Counted from the stretch's first letter, positions 47,345 to 57,675 are shown. The stretch: DNA of 64,000 bases from Bog-793 sp963803025 (GCA_963803025.1 CAWDKZ010000012.1:186001-250000); one strand, 5' to 3'. Made by a program: numbers and translations. Notes: generated by a model from the letters alone, not told the origin.

Positions 47345-48520
47345 CTACGTCCGGTAGCTCGCGTTGATCGTAATGTAGTCGTGCGTCAGGTCGCACGTCC
47401 AGAACGTCGCCGTCCCCGGCCCATGCTCGCCCAGCCGCACCCGGATCGCGCACTCCGCCGCGTCCAGTTTCTTCGACAGCGCCGCCTCGTCGTACTGCGC
47501 CGCCAGCCCCTGCCGGCACACCTTCACGCCCTGCAGCCAGATGTCGGTCTTCGATGGATCGAACGCCGCGCCCGCGTACCCCGCCGCGCACAGGATGCGC
47601 CCCCAGTTGGGGTCCGAGCCGGCGATCGCCGTCTTGGTCAGGTTCGAATTCCCGATCGCGCGCGCCATCCGCACCGCGTCCTGCTCGCTCCGCGCCCCCT
47701 CCACGCGGATCTCGATGAACTTCTTCGCGCCCTCGCCGTCGCGCGCAATCTGCCGCGCCAGGTTCTGGCACACCTCCGTCAACGCGCCCTGAAACCGCTC
47801 CTGGTTCGCCGCTGTGATTCTGACGCCCGACGCCCCGTTGGCCAGCACCAGCAGCGTGTCGTTGGTGCTCATGTCGCCATCCACGCTCACCCGGTTGTAG
47901 CTCACCGCCACGGCTTCCTTCAGCGCGCGCTGCAATGCCGCCGGCGCCACCGCGGCATCCGTCACCACGAACGCCAGCGTCGTCGCCATGTGCGGATGAA
48001 TCATCCCCGAGCCCTTGGTCATCCCCGCCACGCGAAATCCCGCCTCTTCCACGCAGGCCGTCTTGCGCACCCTGTCGGTGGTCAGAATCGCGTCCGCCGC
48101 ATCGTTGAACCGTTCCGCTGAAAGCCCTCCCACCAACGCCGGCAGCGCATTGAGAATCAGCGCCGCGTTCAACTCCACTCCGATCACGCCCGTCGACGAC
48201 GGCAGCACCTGCGCGGCCGGCGCCTGCAGCATCCGCGCCACCGCGCGGCTGGTCTCGCGCGCCACGCGGCCGCCCGTGCGCGTCGCGCAGTTGGCGTTGC
48301 CCGCGTTCACCAGCACCGCCCGCGCCCGCCCGCCCGTCGCTTCCAGGTTGCGCCGCGCCATCCGCACCGGCGCCGCCTGCACCAGGTTGGTCGTGAACAC
48401 CGCCGCCGCCGCGGCCTCGTTGTCCGAAACAATCAGCGCCAGGTCCGGTTTGGCCACTTTGCGAATCCCGGCATACAGCGCCGAATATCGAAACCCGTGG
48501 GGAAATTTCACTTGGCTCAT
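47345..48520 (-). CDS. argJ: Ornithine acetyltransferase / N-acetylglutamate synthase
   Basis: A 391-residue arginine-biosynthesis enzyme that transfers acetyl groups between N-acetylornithine and glutamate. The self-cleavage and active-site motif is VLPSSTGVIGVELN, where the Thr becomes the nucleophile of the beta chain. Other ArgJ signatures are RVRKTACVEE-like, MTKGSGMIHP, FVVTDAAV and SNLTKTAIAGSDPNWGRIL. TAGGAG before ATG 48518-48520 supports the start. Intact. Confidence 0.93.
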   Translation of the reverse strand: MSQVKFPHGFRYSALYAGIRKVAKPDLALIVSDNEAAAAAVFTTNLVQAAPVRMARRNLEATGGRARAVLVNAGNANCATRTGGRVARETSRAVARMLQAPAAQVLPSSTGVIGVELNAALILNALPALVGGLSAERFNDAADAILTTDRVRKTACVEEAGFRVAGMTKGSGMIHPHMATTLAFVVTDAAVAPAALQRALKEAVAVSYNRVSVDGDMSTNDTLLVLANGASGVRITAANQERFQGALTEVCQNLARQIARDGEGAKKFIEIRVEGARSEQDAVRMARAIGNSNLTKTAIAGSDPNWGRILCAAGYAGAAFDPSKTDIWLQGVKVCRQGLAAQYDEAALSKKLDAAECAIRVRLGEHGPGTATFWTCDLTHDYITINASYRT

Positions 48521-48760
48521 CGATTCTCCTAGTGTGCCCGCTTCGCCCCCGCCCGGGCAACGGGGGCCGGAATCAGGCCCTGCCGTCGCCGGTCGTCCCC
48601 GTCCCGTTGACCCGCCGCCCCGGCTCCGGCGTGTGGGGCGCTCCACCTCCTGGCCTGCGGAGCACTGCTGCCTGGCCTCTCGAATTGACATGTGCCGGAC
48701 TTGGCTGCATGCTCAGCGCATGGGCAAGATGGTCGCGGTGCGGGGTGTCCCGGAGTCCGT

Positions 48761-48991
48761 TTACCGCATCTTGAAATCCCGCACGGCGCGCGAGATCACG
48801 GCCTGCGCCATGCGGTCCTTCATGCTGCCCGTGGCGTTCTCCCACTCGAGCTTCACGCAGACCCGCGCACCATGCTCAGGCACGACATTGCGGAGCTGAA
48901 CCAGGGGTGCGCTCCCGATGGCGCCCAGGATGTGTATCCGTGATACCCCCAGTTTGTCACCGGTCGGCTCAGAAACACAGCGAATCACCAT
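48761..48991 (-). pseudogene. Cysteine synthase N-terminal fragment
   Basis: A 76-codon frame carries only the start of a fold-type II PLP enzyme: IGSAPLVQLRNVVPEHGA and KLEWENATGSMKDRMAQAVI, including the Schiff-base Lys in SMKDR. The other roughly 230 residues of cysteine synthase are absent; the frame stops after RDFKMR, and no other frame to 48521 continues it. It is a truncated remnant, not a functional gene. Confidence 0.75.
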
Positions 48992-49068
48992 ACCAATGAA
49001 GCTCCGGGAGAATGCGAGCCACGAGCGGTTGAGGAGTACCCCTTTTTTACAGTGATACTTGGCGCTAG

Positions 49069-49446
49069 CTAGGCCGCCGGTTTGGGCAGGTTGTCGCCTT
49101 CCAGCCTGGTAAAGCGATTGACCTGCTTGATGACGATGAAGATGGCGAAAGCGACAATCAGGAACTGAACCGCGTTGTTGATCAAGTTGCCGTAGCCCAG
49201 CACGACCACGCCCCCCTTCTTGGCTTCCGCGAGGTTGGCGAAGACCGCGTGCTTGGGATTGCTCAGAACCACGAACTGGTTGGCCAGGTCGACGCCGCCG
49301 GTGATGATACCGACGAGCGGGTTGATGATGTCCTCGACCAGGGAGTTGACAATTTTGCCGAAGGCGGCGCCGATCACCACGCCGACGGCGAGGTCGATGG
49401 CGTTGCCCTTGACGGCGAATTCCTTGAATTCCTGCACAAAGCCCAT
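49069..49446 (-). CDS. mscL: Large-conductance mechanosensitive channel
   Basis: A 125-residue inner-membrane channel that opens on hypo-osmotic shock. It shows the family N terminus MGFVQEFKEFAVKGNAIDLA, TM1 with AVGVVIGAAFGKIV, a periplasmic loop and TM2 (FLIVAFAIFIVIKQVNRF). The start at 49446 follows family alignment; an ATG four codons upstream is possible, and neither has a clear Shine-Dalgarno. Confidence 0.95.
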   Translation of the reverse strand: MGFVQEFKEFAVKGNAIDLAVGVVIGAAFGKIVNSLVEDIINPLVGIITGGVDLANQFVVLSNPKHAVFANLAEAKKGGVVVLGYGNLINNAVQFLIVAFAIFIVIKQVNRFTRLEGDNLPKPAA

Positions 49447-49540
49447 GGGTGGGAGCATAGCACGAAGCGGCTACCGGTCAGCGGAATTGTGATGGGAACG
49501 GGATCCCCGGCGGGCTGCCTACTGCAGTCCGGAAGGCGCA

Positions 49541-49600
49541 GAAAACAAGAAGTGAGGAACAAAGCCAATTATCTACTTTTCTTTTTAGAATCAGCGAATT
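49541..49600 (+). repeat. Dispersed intergenic repeat, copy 2
   Basis: GAAAACAAGAAGTGAGGAAC leads into the core GGAACAAAGCCAAT (49556-49569) and then a loosely conserved AGAATCAGCG. The same order recurs at 49787-49848. The core is shared, with one mismatch, with 2005-2018 on the other strand. Confidence 0.7.
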
Positions 49601-49786
49601 AAATGGCTATCGCCCGGTCTATTCCGCGTTACGCATTAGATTTTCAAAGAGCAGTGACAGGCGCCCGAAGGAGCCGGGGGCCAATCGATCATCGACCTGA
49701 TGTCAAGCTGCATGAATCGGTGTGACCGGGCGGCGCCGGCGGACGTCGGGACGGATCCGCGTAGGGGCTGAGGGCGGCGGCGGACC

Positions 49787-49848
49787 GCAAAACAAGAATT
49801 TGAGGAACAAAGCCAATTCGCTGTTATCAATTTTGGAATCAGTGGTTT
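49787..49848 (+). repeat. Dispersed intergenic repeat, copy 3
   Basis: GCAAAACAAGAATTTGAGG leads into the identical core GGAACAAAGCCAAT (49804-49817), then GGAATCAGTG. It is an imperfect direct repeat of copy 2. Confidence 0.7.
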
Positions 49849-50113
49849 GTGAGCTTATACTATAGTACATTGATCGAGATTCACCACAACTCTTAGACGA
49901 GTGCGGACGACCGACTTATTCTACACCCGAGTGTCAAGGAAAAATGGCGTGATCTGGTCTCGGCGGCCGGCGACCCTGCGAGGTCAGGAAAAAGTGTATC
50001 CCATAAGGAATCGTTCGGTTTTCGGCTATGGAGCCGGGACAATCGTTCGAAACCAGTTCACGAGCGGTAGAATTCGAGGGAGTCAGTGCTGAGAAAAGGA
50101 GATCCCTGTTGAA

Positions 50114-50521
50114 GTGAGAGCCCATGCGTCCATCATCGCGGTCACCGGATTCCTGTTTCTCGTCAGCCTCATTTCCGGTCTTGGGGTGAGCTGGAATCTC
50201 AGGCTATACGACCCGCGACCAGTGGGAAAGGCGGTCGCGGGTGCGATGTACGGTGTCCATAAATTCATCGCGCTGGCGACAGTGATTACCGCGATGGTGA
50301 CGATTCGCAGACTGTATCGAGGAATAGAGTTCACAGGCATCGAACTCGCTGCCGTTGTCGTCGCCGGGGTGCTGTTTCTGCTGCTGCTCATTACGGGCGG
50401 TTTGCTGAGCGTCGGCAAGCCGAGAAACGACGTAATCCTGACGGTTCATCAAGTAGTCTCGGTGCTGACAGCCGTTCCCACATTCGGGGCCATTTACCTG
50501 CTGACCCGCGGCAGATGGTAA
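50114..50521 (+). CDS. Small four-helix membrane protein
   Basis: A 135-residue protein with four predicted membrane helices: ASIIAVTGFLFLVSLISGLG, KFIALATVITAMVTI, LAAVVVAGVLFLLLLITGG and VVSVLTAVPTFGAIYLL. His49 and His117 lie near helix ends, which recalls b-type haem or quinol membrane proteins, but the family is not identified. It starts with GTG; AAGGAG lies 12 bases upstream, a slightly long spacing. Confidence 0.6.
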   Translation: MRAHASIIAVTGFLFLVSLISGLGVSWNLRLYDPRPVGKAVAGAMYGVHKFIALATVITAMVTIRRLYRGIEFTGIELAAVVVAGVLFLLLLITGGLLSVGKPRNDVILTVHQVVSVLTAVPTFGAIYLLTRGRW

Positions 50522-50712
50522 TAGGTGGTCCGGCGGCATGAATGCCAGGTGCAACCCGTCGAAGAGCGCCAGGCGGCCGGCGTACTCGCTGCGTATGGGC
50601 GGGAGATACCCGGACGTCCCTTTTCCGTTTGGGGCGGCAACTGCATCTGACGCGAGCAAAGGCGGCTGAGTGTAGACTAAGCAAGAGCCTGGAGTCACAG
50701 ACGGAAATTCCG

Positions 50713-51810
50713 ATGAATTCTAAAGAACGGGTTTTGGCAGCGATCGAGCACAAAGCAATGGACAGGATCCCGGTGAACTACCTGGGAACGCCGGAAGCAG
50801 ATGCTAAGCTGCGGGTGCACTTCGGTGTCGACCTAAACGTTCCGCAGGTACCGCCGGGCGAATCCATGGAATACGATTGGGACATTCTCGGCTGTCTGGG
50901 CGCCGATCTGCGGGTGCTCAGGTTGCCGTACCGGGGCCCAGAAATTCCGACGTTCGATGACGGACGGGCTCAGGATCTGTTCGGCGTGATATACCGTCCA
51001 GTGCGCAACGAAGTCGGCACGTATCTTGAGAGCTGCACTCTTCCCTACGCCGCGTTTGAAACTCTCTCGGACGTCGAAGCGTACCGTTGGCCAGATCCGG
51101 GCTGGTTTGATTATTCAGCGCTTATCCCCCAGTGTGAACAGTGGAAGGATTACGCGGTGGTTTACGGCTGGATGGGGAGTGTCGACTTGATTAATGGGAC
51201 GGCTTTCGGCCGGGGGTTTGAGCTAACCATCATGGATATCGCTCTCGAGAACCCGGTGGGCCTGGCGATCATGGAGAAACGGTTCGAGTATGGGTACGAA
51301 CATACGAGACGCGCGCTAGAGGCTTGCGGCGGCAAGGTGGACATCGTGTGGATAGGAGACGACTACGGCACTCAGCGCGGGTTGCTTATGAGTCCCGCCA
51401 AGTGGCGCAAGTTGTTCCGGGCGAAGTTACAGGCAATGATAGACCTGGCCCACAAACACGGGGCGCTGCTGATGCTGCATTCCTGCGGGTCCACGCGGCA
51501 ACTGTGGCCGGATTTTGCCGATATGGGACTGGATATCTACGACACTGTGCAGCCCAAGGCGGCGGGGATGGCGCCGAACGAACTGGCTGCCGAATTCGGC
51601 CGATACATATGCATGCATGGGACGATTGACACTCAGAGCACTTTGCCCTTCGGCACACCGTCGGATGTCGCCAGGGAGGTGCGCGACCGCATCGAGTCGT
51701 TCGGGGCGCAAGGCGGTTTGATCGTGGCTCCATGCCACAACATACAGCCCGACACACCGATTGAAAACGTGCTGGCGTTATATCGGGCAGCCGGCAGTCT
51801 CAACGACTGA
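50713..51810 (+). CDS. Uroporphyrinogen decarboxylase-family protein (methyltransferase-like)
   Basis: A 365-residue TIM-barrel protein of the UroD/MtaA superfamily: NSKERVLAAIEHKAMDRIP at the N terminus, IVWIGDDYGTQRGLLMSP, LLMLHSCGSTRQLWPDF, CMHGTIDTQSTLPFGT and GLIVAPCHNIQPDTP. The HSCGS and cysteine-containing motifs resemble the zinc-binding methylcobamide:CoM-type methyltransferases more than true UroD. A corrinoid-dependent demethylation role is inferred and not established. The start is set by homology; the upstream GGA is weak. Confidence 0.75.
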   Translation: MNSKERVLAAIEHKAMDRIPVNYLGTPEADAKLRVHFGVDLNVPQVPPGESMEYDWDILGCLGADLRVLRLPYRGPEIPTFDDGRAQDLFGVIYRPVRNEVGTYLESCTLPYAAFETLSDVEAYRWPDPGWFDYSALIPQCEQWKDYAVVYGWMGSVDLINGTAFGRGFELTIMDIALENPVGLAIMEKRFEYGYEHTRRALEACGGKVDIVWIGDDYGTQRGLLMSPAKWRKLFRAKLQAMIDLAHKHGALLMLHSCGSTRQLWPDFADMGLDIYDTVQPKAAGMAPNELAAEFGRYICMHGTIDTQSTLPFGTPSDVAREVRDRIESFGAQGGLIVAPCHNIQPDTPIENVLALYRAAGSLND

Positions 51811-52156
51811 GAGAACCCGGCCGGACGCACCATAACCCACGCTTGGCCTGTCGTCGTGAATACGCTACTATGCCCTCGCCGGGGCCACGGGGAGCGGCAG
51901 GCATCAAGCGGCGCGAGGAGGCGCTCCGTGCCGTCGCCGGTGGTAACAACGGCACGAACGACGCGGAGAATCGCTCCCTCTGGTCGCGGCTGGCGGTGCT
52001 GAAGGGCGTGCCGCGGAAGCCGATCAGAGGCACGAGCTATGAGGGTGCAAAACCGCGGCGGACGATAACCCGCGCCGAGGAGGGCTCGGCAGGAGCGGCG
52101 CTTGACGGCGGCAGGTCGTCAGAAACGAGCGGGTATGGGTAGCGTGCCCCGGCCAG
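51811..52156. other. Intergenic, nothing recognised
   Basis: A 346-base gap between convergent genes. A 99-codon plus-strand frame (51843-52142) is rich in Arg, Gly and Ala, lacks domain features and has no Shine-Dalgarno. I see no repeats or strong hairpins. Confidence 0.4.
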
Positions 52157-52741
52157 TCACTTAAGGGGCTTCTTTTCCGGATGCAGGACGACCAGATGGT
52201 CGGTGACGGAGAAGACGTTGGGCACCTCGTTGGCGCGGGTGCGGACGATGGTGTCATCAAAGGTGTTGTCCACGACGCCGTCCAGAGTCACGTTGCCGTT
52301 TTCGACGATGATGTGGATGGTCGGCAAGGCCTGGTGGCCGTAACGCATGCCGATATTCACATCCCCGTAGATCGCGCGCGCAACGGCGTGGCGGATCTGC
52401 CAATCCATGGGAGAGAGCGGCAAGACCTTGATTTCATTGATTACTTTCGTGACGCCCGGGACTTGCTTCACCACGTTTTCGGCGTCGGAGTGAATATCCC
52501 AGGGAGGCTCGGGGGGACAGGCACCGCGCAACGTCACGACGCTGCCGTCGATCTCGAAGGTGAGGTCGTCGAAGATTGAGAAGTACGGCAGCATCAAGAG
52601 GTTATGGCGGATCTTCAGGGCCATTTGCACCTCATCCGGCGGGCCCGACGTGAAGACATCATCGTGCGACTTTTTTTGCTGGGCCGGTCCTAAAGTCGCG
52701 AAAAAGAGAGCCAGGCTCAGCAGTCCAAAGAGCTTGCGCAT
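52157..52741 (-). CDS. Two-BON-domain periplasmic protein
   Basis: A 194-residue protein with a signal peptide (about 1-20). BON domain 1 spans about 38-106 (FEIDGSVVTLRGAC, VKQVPGVTKVINEI). BON domain 2 spans about 112-185 (IHIIVENGNVTLDGVVDN, VPNVFSVTDHLVV). BON proteins such as OsmY bind membranes and are induced by osmotic stress. GGAGGT precedes the start. Confidence 0.85.
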   Translation of the reverse strand: MRKLFGLLSLALFFATLGPAQQKKSHDDVFTSGPPDEVQMALKIRHNLLMLPYFSIFDDLTFEIDGSVVTLRGACPPEPPWDIHSDAENVVKQVPGVTKVINEIKVLPLSPMDWQIRHAVARAIYGDVNIGMRYGHQALPTIHIIVENGNVTLDGVVDNTFDDTIVRTRANEVPNVFSVTDHLVVLHPEKKPLK

Positions 52742-52960
52742 CCCAGTACCTCCTACTGGATTGGATGCGACAGGGGCGTGCGGGTTACCGAACCGTCACT
52801 GGAGTTTGGGGGGCAATAGGGCTTGGGCTGAGCGGTGCGGCAGCGGAGTGGTGCGTTGCTCATGCAGTGCGCCGGGTGCAGAAAACGCGACCGCAGGAGG
52901 GGGCGATGCGTGCGGTCTGATGCGAGTTAACCCGTCTCGATCAGAAACAACCTGCCGAGA

Positions 52961-54148
52961 TCAGTTGGCCTTGGTCAGAAAAATCGGCAGGCCGAGCTTA
53001 TTGGAGTAGTTGGGGCGATAGCGCTCGGTGTTGTAGGCCGTGGCGACGTCGATCTTGCGGGGGCCGAGCTTGGGATCGGGGATCGAGACGAGATCGAAGC
53101 AGCCGTTGACGATGGCCGTCATGACGCCGCTCTTGCCGGCGGCGATGGCGTCCATGGCGATGTTGCCGAAGGTGGCGGCGACGAGCTTATCGATGAAATC
53201 GGGATCGCCGGAGCGGAGGTCGTAGGTCAGGTCGGAGACGATGGTCTCCTCCTTGGCGCGGCGCTTGATCTCTTCGGCCAGTTCCTCGCCGACGTTGGCC
53301 TTCTTCTGATGGCCGTAGGCGTCGGCTTCGCCGACACTGCGCACCGAATAGCCCTCCCACTCGGCGCCCTCGGAGAGGATGACGAGGGAGTAGTTGGAGG
53401 GATTGTGCTTCTTGTCGTCGACGAGCAGGGCGATGAGCTTGTCGAGATCGACCTTGTGCTCAGGGATGGCGCAGCGGATGTTGGTCACGTAGGCGGTATA
53501 GAGGGCGGTGAAACCGGCGTCGCGGCCGAAGACACGGAAGACGCCGATGCGCTCGTGGGAGCCGACGGTGGTGCGCTGGCGGTTGATGGCGCCCTCGGCG
53601 CGGGTGATGGCGGTTGAGAATCCGATGCAGTATTCGGTGTTGCGGACGTCGTTGTCCATGGTCTTGGGGATGGCGATGACCTTGACGCCTTCCTTGTCCA
53701 GGCGGGCGGCGTAGGAGAGGGTGTCGTCGCCACCGATGGCGACAACGTAGTCGACATTGAGCCGGGAAAGGTTGGAGAGGACGGACTTGGTGACGTCGTA
53801 GGTGACGACGGGCTTACCGTCCTTGCCGATGGATTCCTTAGAGGGAAATTCCTGGCCCTTGAGATGGTCGGGGATCGCTTTCATCTTGGCCGGGTTGGTG
53901 CGGCTGGAGTGGAGGAAGGTGCCGCCGGTGCGGTCGATGGTGCGGGTGACGAGGCGGTCGAGGGGCAGGACGTAGCGGCTCTTGCTCTCATGGTCGTCGA
54001 GGTTGAGGTGGGTCAGACCCTCCCAGCCGCGGCGGATGCCGACGACTTCGCAATCGACTTCGGTGGCGCGGTAGGTGACTTCCTTGATCACCGAGTTGAG
54101 ACCCGGGACGTCGCCGCCGCCAGTGAGGATAGCAATTCGTTTGGCCAT
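52961..54148 (-). CDS. 6-phosphofructokinase, predicted pyrophosphate-dependent
   Basis: A 395-residue intact enzyme of the PFK family. GGGDVPGLN forms the phosphate-binding start. The motif GGDDTL has Asp where ATP-dependent enzymes have Gly, and PKTMDNDV has Lys in place of the ATP-type Gly (PGTIDND). Both changes are the recognised markers of pyrophosphate-dependent PFK. Other signatures include GRDAGFTALYTA. The reaction interconverts fructose-6-phosphate and fructose-1,6-bisphosphate. AGGAG precedes the ATG. Confidence 0.88.
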   Translation of the reverse strand: MAKRIAILTGGGDVPGLNSVIKEVTYRATEVDCEVVGIRRGWEGLTHLNLDDHESKSRYVLPLDRLVTRTIDRTGGTFLHSSRTNPAKMKAIPDHLKGQEFPSKESIGKDGKPVVTYDVTKSVLSNLSRLNVDYVVAIGGDDTLSYAARLDKEGVKVIAIPKTMDNDVRNTEYCIGFSTAITRAEGAINRQRTTVGSHERIGVFRVFGRDAGFTALYTAYVTNIRCAIPEHKVDLDKLIALLVDDKKHNPSNYSLVILSEGAEWEGYSVRSVGEADAYGHQKKANVGEELAEEIKRRAKEETIVSDLTYDLRSGDPDFIDKLVAATFGNIAMDAIAAGKSGVMTAIVNGCFDLVSIPDPKLGPRKIDVATAYNTERYRPNYSNKLGLPIFLTKAN

Positions 54149-54355
54149 GGATACTCCTGGAGAGGTCGCGGAAATAAGTGCGAATTACAGTATATCCATT
54201 CCGGGTGCACGGAGCGGCTCACGGAGGCCGGACGGAGGGGCGGTGACACGCGGACGTAAAGAAAAATCCTTTCAGGATCAGCAGTTTGCGCATAACGGGA
54301 GAGCGCCAGGGTTGACCGGTGGGGATAGTCTCCTGGTGCGGGGGGCAGTGAGGAG
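54149..54355. other. Left junction of the phage module
   Basis: This 207-base gap lies between pfk and the first phage gene. No integrase, attachment repeat or tRNA is visible. A plus-strand promoter driving the phage genes is expected here but not clearly seen. Confidence 0.35.
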
Positions 54356-54934
54356 ATGAGCGAAAAGCACGACCAGACGAACGGCGGTGAAGGAAAGAAA
54401 ACGAGCGGGGAGCTGGACGCGGCGCAGAAGGCAAGCGGGAGGGAGAAAGCAGAGAGCGGCGGGGAAGTGAAAGCCGACAGGGCGTCAGAAGAGGGGGAAG
54501 AGGGGAGCGAAGGCGCGCGTCCGAGAGCGAGTTCAAGACGGGTGGCGGTGAAAAGGAGCAGCGGCAAGAAGGCGAAGGATGGGTTGACGAGCGTGGCGGA
54601 GGAAGAGAAGACCGGCGGCAGTGAGGCGGGAGAAGTGGAGCGCGACGCGGCCGGGCGGGTTGTTCCCGGCCAGACGGAGCCGGAGGCGGATGAGGCGCAG
54701 GAGTCGGAAACAGGGAACGACACGAGGAGCAAGGGCGGCGAGACGGCCACGATGACGGAAGCGGACCAGAGGAAGCTGGTGAACAGATTGTTGGGCCGGG
54801 CGAACGAGATGGCGGGGAGCAAGGATTTCAAGTTGAGCGCGGCGGACCTGATCCGGCTGATCCAATTCCAAAAGGAGATGACGGCGAAGCCGCGCAAGGT
54901 GACGGTGCAGTGGGTGGAGGACGAGAAGGAATGA
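54356..54934 (+). CDS. Small terminase subunit candidate
   Basis: A 192-residue protein. Residues 1-130 are low-complexity and charged (Lys/Glu/Ser/Gly). Residues 135-192 form a conserved-looking helical end (MTEADQRKLVNRLLGRANEM, LSAADLIRLIQFQKEM). The role is inferred from its position directly before the large terminase, whose ATG overlaps its stop (ATGA). AGGAG abuts the ATG, so the start may be slightly different. Confidence 0.55.
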   Translation: MSEKHDQTNGGEGKKTSGELDAAQKASGREKAESGGEVKADRASEEGEEGSEGARPRASSRRVAVKRSSGKKAKDGLTSVAEEEKTGGSEAGEVERDAAGRVVPGQTEPEADEAQESETGNDTRSKGGETATMTEADQRKLVNRLLGRANEMAGSKDFKLSAADLIRLIQFQKEMTAKPRKVTVQWVEDEKE

Positions 54935-56216
54935 AGCGCGAGATCCGGTACAACCCGCTGCCGTCGCAGGCGCGGTTTCACAAACTGGGGACGCGTTTCA
55001 AAGGGTTTCTCGGGGCCGGTGGGGTCGGGCAAGAGCCAGGCGTTGTGCCAGGAGGCGATCAAGCTGGCGTACGTGAATGCGGGGTGCATGGGGCTGATCG
55101 GAGCGCCGACGTATCCGATGCTGCGGGACTCGACGCAGATCACGATGCTGCGAGGTGCTGGAGGCGAACCGAGATTCCGTTCGAGGCGAACAAGGCGGAG
55201 AACACGCTGACGATCACGGACACGGGGTCGAGGATTCTGTTCCGGTCGATGGATGACTACGAGCGGCTGAGGGGCACGAACCTGGCGTGGTTCGGAGTGG
55301 ACGAGCTGACGTACACGCGCGAGGAGGCGTGGATCCGGCTGGAGGCGCGGCTGAGGGATCCGGAGGCGACGCGGTTGTGCGGGTTCGGGGTGTGGACGCC
55401 GAAGGGCTTCGACTGGGTGTACCGGCGGTTCATCAAGGGCACGGAAGGGTATGCGTGCGCGCTGGCGAAGGCGAACGAGAACCGGCATTTGCTGGAGAAG
55501 GTGCCGGACTTCTACGAGCGGCTGAAGGCGAGCTACGACGCAACGTTCTACGAGCAGGAGGTGCTGGGCGAGTACCTGAATCCGAAGGGCGGGCTGGTGT
55601 ATCACGCCTTCGACCGGAGCGCGTGCGTGGAGGAGCAGCAGGCGGACCGGACGCTGCCGCTGTTGTGGGCGCTGGACTTCAACGTGAGACCCGATGTGCT
55701 CGGTGGTGGCGCAGACGGGACGGAGATACGGTGCGGGTGCTGGACGAGATCGTGCTGAGCCGGGCGAGCACGCTGGACGCGTGCGAGGAGTTCACGAAGC
55801 GGTACCCGAAGTGGGCGGCGGGGGTGGTGGTGTACGGCGATGCGTCGGCGAGCCACATGCAGACGGCGGGGACGAACGACGAGGACATTATCAGGGATTA
55901 CTTCGCGAACTACGGGAAGCTGTCGATGACGTACAGGATTCCGAAGGCGAACCCGAGCGTGGCGCTGCGGGTGCGGCTGGTGAACGGAAAGCTGAAGGCG
56001 GCGCGACGGCTCGACGACACTGCTGATCGATCCGCGAGTGCAAGGAGCTGATGGCGGATTTCGACCAGGTGGGGTATGCGGAGAACTCGAATGAGATCGA
56101 CAAGGACAGGGATTCGCAGACGGAGCCACCTGTCGGATGCGCTGGGGTACCTGATATGGCAGGAGTTCGCGGCGAGCTCGAAGACGATCGGCGAAAAGGC
56201 GCACAGGCTGATTTGA
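54931..56216 (+). CDS. Terminase large subunit, eight frameshifts
   Basis: The DNA-packaging ATPase/nuclease. The N terminus PLPSQARFHKLGTRFKGFLG leads into Walker A VGSGKSQ. The Walker B-like segment is LAWFGVDEL, and the nuclease domain has LLWALDFNV, VVYGDASASHMQ and HLSDALGYLIW. Reconstruction needs eight extra bases removed (near 55012, 55150, 55172, 55690, 55730, 56012, 56035 and 56125), all +1. The frame sum matches the TGA at 56214-56216. Corrected length is about 425 residues. Confidence 0.85.
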
Positions 56217-56234
56217 ATCCATGAGGTGAAAGAG

Positions 56235-57634
56235 ATGATCGATGTCCGCAAAGAACATCCCGAATACGTCGCGCAGCGGGAGGTGTGGCCGAAATACCGC
56301 GACCTGTACGTGGGGGGCGAACAATTCATCCGGCGGGCGCGGGCAATACCTGATCCCGCGGCTGCGGGAGCCGGGGGACGTGTTTCTGGAGCGCACGAGC
56401 CGGGCGTTTTACGAGAACTACATCGGGTCGATCATCGACTGGTACAGCGCGACGCTGTTCCGGCGGGAGCCGGCGCTGACGCTTCGAGGGGCAGGACGAG
56501 CGGGCGCGGCAGTTTTTCAGCCAGTTCGCGGAGGACTGCGACCTGAAGGGATCGACGCTGAGCGATTTCTTCCGGCGGCAGATGGTCGAGGCGCTGGTGG
56601 CGGGGCGGTCGTGCATCGTGATCGACTTTCCCGACCCGGGGACGAAGGCGAAGAACCGGGCGGAGGAAGACCGGCTGGGGCTGAGCCGGGCGTACTTGTG
56701 TGAGTACCCGGCGGAGAGCCTGATGAACTGGCAGCGCAACGAGCGGGGCGAGTTCGACTGGGTGGTGCTGAGGACGCGAGCGACGGGTGGACGAGCCGGG
56801 GGCGGGCGAAGGGGAGACAGAGACGGCGGTGGGTGTACTACGGGCAAGGAAGAGTACCAGGTGTACCAGCAGGGGGAGCGCAAGGGACAGGCGGGGCCGG
56901 TGGAGCTGGTGAAAGAGGGCGTGCACGGGCTGGCGGGGCAGAAGCGTGGTGCCGCTGGTGGAGTTCAGCTTCGGGGAGGGGATGTGGCTGATGAACAAGG
57001 CGGCGCTCGCTGCAACTGGAGCATTTCAACAAGTCGAACGCGCTGGGGTGGGCGCTGACGATGGGGCTGTTCGCGATGCCGGTGGTGTACTGCGACCGCG
57101 AGTGGAACAGAGTGCGTCGGGGAGAGCTACTACATGCAACTGGGACCGCAGGACAAGTTCGGGTGGACGGAGCCGGAGGGGCACGTCTACCAGGTGGCGC
57201 TGCAGAAAACCTGAACCGGCTGAAGCAGGAGATTTACCGGGTGTGCTACGCGCATGAACCAGGCGGTCGACTCGGGGCCGAACAACACGCAGATACGGGG
57301 GTGAGCAAGCAGCGGGACTTCACTGATCACGCAAGAAGTGCTGCGGGCGTACGGCGACGCGGTGAAGGACACGTTGAAGAAGGTGCTGCGGCGATCGCGA
57401 CGGCGCGGCAGGACGGGATGGCGATCGACGTATCGGGGCTGGACGAGTTCGACATCGGCGACTTTTCGAGCGAACTGGAGGATGCGCAGACGGCTGCTGA
57501 GCCTGGGGATCGAGTCGGAGACGTTGCGAAGCGAGATGTTCAAGAAGCTGGCGATGAAGTACCTGTGCGACGTGCGGCAGGAGCTGAAGGAGCAGATCGC
57601 GCGGGAGATCGACGCGGGGCTGGCGAAGAGTTGA
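56235..57634 (+). CDS. Portal protein (DUF4055-like), heavily frameshifted
   Basis: Segments in all frames give a portal: EHPEYVAQREVWPKYRDLY, RAFYENYIGSIIDWYSATLF, RQMVEALVAGRSCIVIDFP, LGWALTMGLFAMPVVYC, LGPQDKFGWTEPEGHVY and the C-terminal FDIGDFSSELEDA and FKKLAMKYLCDVRQELKEQI. The portal ring forms the DNA channel at one capsid vertex. About 460 residues after correction; I did not resolve every break. It directly follows the large terminase. Confidence 0.75.
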
Positions 57635-57675
57635 TGCGGGTACGGGAGCGGGCAATCACAGCGTAGCGACCGTTG

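Larger units (their letters stand above)
49447..50113. other. Intergenic spacer with duplicated repeat
   Basis: No gene is supportable in this 667-base region. It contains two copies of a dispersed repeat (49541-49600 and 49787-49848), 248 bases apart. It is AT-richer around the repeats and includes a likely promoter zone for the downstream membrane protein. Confidence 0.5.
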
